From Myxococcales bacterium (lineage in GTDB: Bacteria > Myxococcota_C > UBA6777): a DNA stretch of 16,282 nt. The stretch spans positions 11,609 to 27,890 of the forward strand of contig JALTMC010000059.1 of assembly GCA_027005175.1 (NCBI GenBank). Reading direction: 5' to 3'. Shown in pieces: positions 14,949-16,282 of the stretch. The notes under the pieces are model-generated. The model saw nothing but the letters and a program-made list of their open reading frames with translations, was not told where the DNA came from and did no database searches. The position numbers and the translations under genes are program-made. Position 1 is the first letter of the stretch. Each line of letters begins with the position of its first letter.

Positions 14949-14974
14949 TCAACACCACTTTATCAACACCACTT
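14949..14974. repeat. 12-bp direct repeat spanning the partner-protein stop codon
   Basis: On the minus strand AAGTGGTGTTGA occurs twice with period 14 (complement of 14963-14974 and 14949-14960). The first copy contains the TGA stop of the MNIO partner gene; the second lies just after it. Confidence 0.8.
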
Positions 14975-15553
14975 CCATCTCTTTTGAATGATCGGTTTTT
15001 TTCGATGGTATCGTATCCACAGGAATAGCATGGCCCGTGGCTTGGGAACTACCTCTTTGTTTTCTTGTATGGCTCGGATCATACGGTGGACTGGATAACG
15101 GTATCGTCGTATCATCCAGCGGAAATCGGGGTGTTGTATTTCTTGGCGGTTGGCTTCATAGGCAGCGACCTCAATGAGCCAGAGTGGAAGGTCTTCTCGG
15201 GACGGTTGTAATTCGCGTAGATAAGTTGCGAATGCTATAGCATCTTCTCTGTGTTTCTTGGAGCCATGTGGGGTATATTGTTCTGTAAAAGAGTGGAATA
15301 TGGGATGGAATTTCTTTTCCAGGAGTTTGCAAGTGATAGGGAGATACTTAGGGATCTGTCCCATACGCTTATGAACAAGGGATTGAGCAAAATCTTCGAT
15401 CGTACTGGGCTCCATTGTACACAGTGCTTTGATATCACCAGTGGTTAATCCCGCCTCTACTCCCACACCCTGTGGATCTGTAAAGAATCTCTTTCGGAGT
15501 AACTTGTTTGTATACAAACGAGCCAGGAAGTCTTGTTGCTCTTTGAGTGGCAT
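14963..15553 (-). CDS. Probable MNIO partner protein (BufC/DUF2063-like role)
   Basis: A 196-residue soluble protein from ATG 15553. It has an N-terminal helical region with QQDFLARLYTNKLLRKRFF and a central region with ATYLRELQP and LPLWLIEVAAYEANR, typical of the helical N-terminal part of proteins encoded next to DUF692 enzymes. The C-terminus is strongly basic (RYRYPVHRM, RYHRKKPIIQKRWKWC). Such partners bind the precursor peptide or the enzyme in characterised MNIO systems. The gene follows the MNIO stop by 8 bp. A GTG at 15565 would overlap that stop as GTGA, and a TTG at 15568 is also in frame, so the start is uncertain. Pairing is clear; the family name is a tentative match. Confidence 0.65.
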   Translation of the reverse strand: MPLKEQQDFLARLYTNKLLRKRFFTDPQGVGVEAGLTTGDIKALCTMEPSTIEDFAQSLVHKRMGQIPKYLPITCKLLEKKFHPIFHSFTEQYTPHGSKKHREDAIAFATYLRELQPSREDLPLWLIEVAAYEANRQEIQHPDFRWMIRRYRYPVHRMIRAIQENKEVVPKPRAMLFLWIRYHRKKPIIQKRWKWC

Positions 15554-15561
15554 CGTTCCTA

Positions 15562-16282
15562 TCACCAACGATTGTGTTGCTGGCCAGCTTGTCGTGCTGT
15601 GGCAAGCTCTTGCAACAACTCACGAAAGGGGGGAATATTTTCATCGCGCTCAAGAATCATCCCTTTGACTGGGGCTTGCTCCAGAATGTTCTTGAGCAAA
15701 GACCATACCTCTGGAGGTGTCGGTTGTGAGTGGCTGTCTATCAAGGTCTCTCCCTGCCAGTGCCCGCCTGTAAAGTGAAGTTGTACGATACGTTCGAGTG
15801 GGATCTCTTCCAAAAATACAACGGGGTCATACTGATGGTTGGTGGCATTGGTAAAGACATTGGTGGCATCCAAAAGCAAGCCGCAATCGACGCGGGAACA
15901 CAGGGCTGTTAGGAACTCAGGTTCGCTCATCTCTGCGCCCGGCAAGAGAAAGGGATAGGTAATATTTTCGAGCAGGAGAGGGCAGTGGATGATTTGTTGA
16001 ACAGCTTCGATATTTTGACACAATGTATCAAGAGCTTCCTGTGTAAAGGGAACAGGAGAGAGGTGGCCTATCTCAACTTCATCTGATCGGGTCCAGGCGA
16101 TGTGTTCACTCCACCAGGGGGGATCGAGTTGCTGGATAAAGTGAGCGACCTTCTCCACATAAGACAGGTCAAGGCCTTCTGCGCTGCCCAGGGACAGATT
16201 CAATCCATGAGGAACGATTGTAAAGTGGGAGGAGAGGAGATCGAGTTCCCGCATCTTCTCGGGAGAGGCTTCCAGGTAATGT
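15562..16282 (-). CDS. MNIO-family (DUF692) multinuclear iron oxygenase, 5' end outside window
   Basis: The frame is open from the window edge to TGA at 15562-15564, at least 240 residues of a TIM-barrel protein. It lacks only the first part of the N-terminus. The metal-site patterns of MbnB/BufB-type enzymes are all visible: IVPHGLNLSLGS, WWSEHIAW, LLLENITY, LLLDATNVFTNATNH, VQLHFTGGHW, LIDSHSQPTPPEVW and ILERDENIPPF. These supply the expected His, Glu and Asp ligands, so the enzyme looks intact. Family members use mixed-valent iron to modify Cys or other residues in ribosomal peptides (methanobactins, bufferins, TglH products). ATG 16254 is internal: the residues before it (HYLEASPEK) fit the family. 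The precursor gene is not in the window. Confidence 0.9.
   Translation of the reverse strand, partial: HYLEASPEKMRELDLLSSHFTIVPHGLNLSLGSAEGLDLSYVEKVAHFIQQLDPPWWSEHIAWTRSDEVEIGHLSPVPFTQEALDTLCQNIEAVQQIIHCPLLLENITYPFLLPGAEMSEPEFLTALCSRVDCGLLLDATNVFTNATNHQYDPVVFLEEIPLERIVQLHFTGGHWQGETLIDSHSQPTPPEVWSLLKNILEQAPVKGMILERDENIPPFRELLQELATARQAGQQHNRW

Noticed and set aside
14841-14962. Imperfect hairpin around 14868-14899 between the converging SUI1 and MNIO-partner genes
   Set aside because: Pairing is broken by bulges and there is no T-run on either strand, so I could not support it as a terminator.

Overview
The window comes from a bacterial chromosome of roughly balanced base composition. The combination of an ethylmalonyl-CoA (EMC) pathway operon, an outer-membrane OmpA protein with thrombospondin type-3 calcium repeats, a YciH/SUI1 protein, a fused MFS/spermidine-synthase-like protein and an MNIO (DUF692) enzyme suggests a Gram-negative bacterium of the former Deltaproteobacteria (Myxococcota or Bradymonadales-like). 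That assignment is an inference from protein families only.

Layout. Positions 1-1676 (minus) hold a 5'-complete, 3'-truncated membrane protein of the fused MFS/spermidine synthase family. A 393-bp spacer follows. Positions 2070-11502 (minus) form a probable operon read from high to low coordinates: crotonyl-CoA carboxylase/reductase carrying an extra C-terminal pair of CBS domains (ccr), a large CitE/HpcH-type lyase, methylsuccinyl-CoA dehydrogenase (mcd), mesaconyl-CoA hydratase (mch), ethylmalonyl-CoA mutase (ecm), and a HAD-family hydrolase. Positions 11503-12226 are a divergent intergenic region with several strong Shine-Dalgarno sequences, candidate small ORFs and inverted repeats. Positions 12227-14020 (plus) encode the OmpA-family protein. 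Positions 14021-14399 hold a hairpin, three 46-bp tandem repeats ending in a perfect 30-bp palindrome, and a good sigma-70-like promoter for the SUI1/YciH gene at 14400-14840 (plus). Positions 14963-16282 (minus) hold an MNIO enzyme (5' end outside the window) and its likely partner protein.

How the genes work together. The operon supplies the EMC-specific steps that turn crotonyl-CoA plus CO2 into ethylmalonyl-CoA (Ccr), methylsuccinyl-CoA (Ecm), mesaconyl-CoA (Mcd), beta-methylmalyl-CoA (Mch), and then propionyl-CoA plus glyoxylate (lyase). This is a glyoxylate-cycle substitute for growth on acetyl-CoA-yielding substrates. The epimerase, the mutase chaperone and the propionyl-CoA branch are not in the window.

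The most unusual points are: the Ccr-CBS fusion, which suggests adenine-nucleotide gating of the carboxylating step; the use of a ~478-residue DUF6986-like lyase where classical operons have a ~320-residue Mcl1; degenerate tandem copies of the mcd 3' end lying between mcd and mch; and a recurring pattern of short tandem duplications that overlap stop codons.
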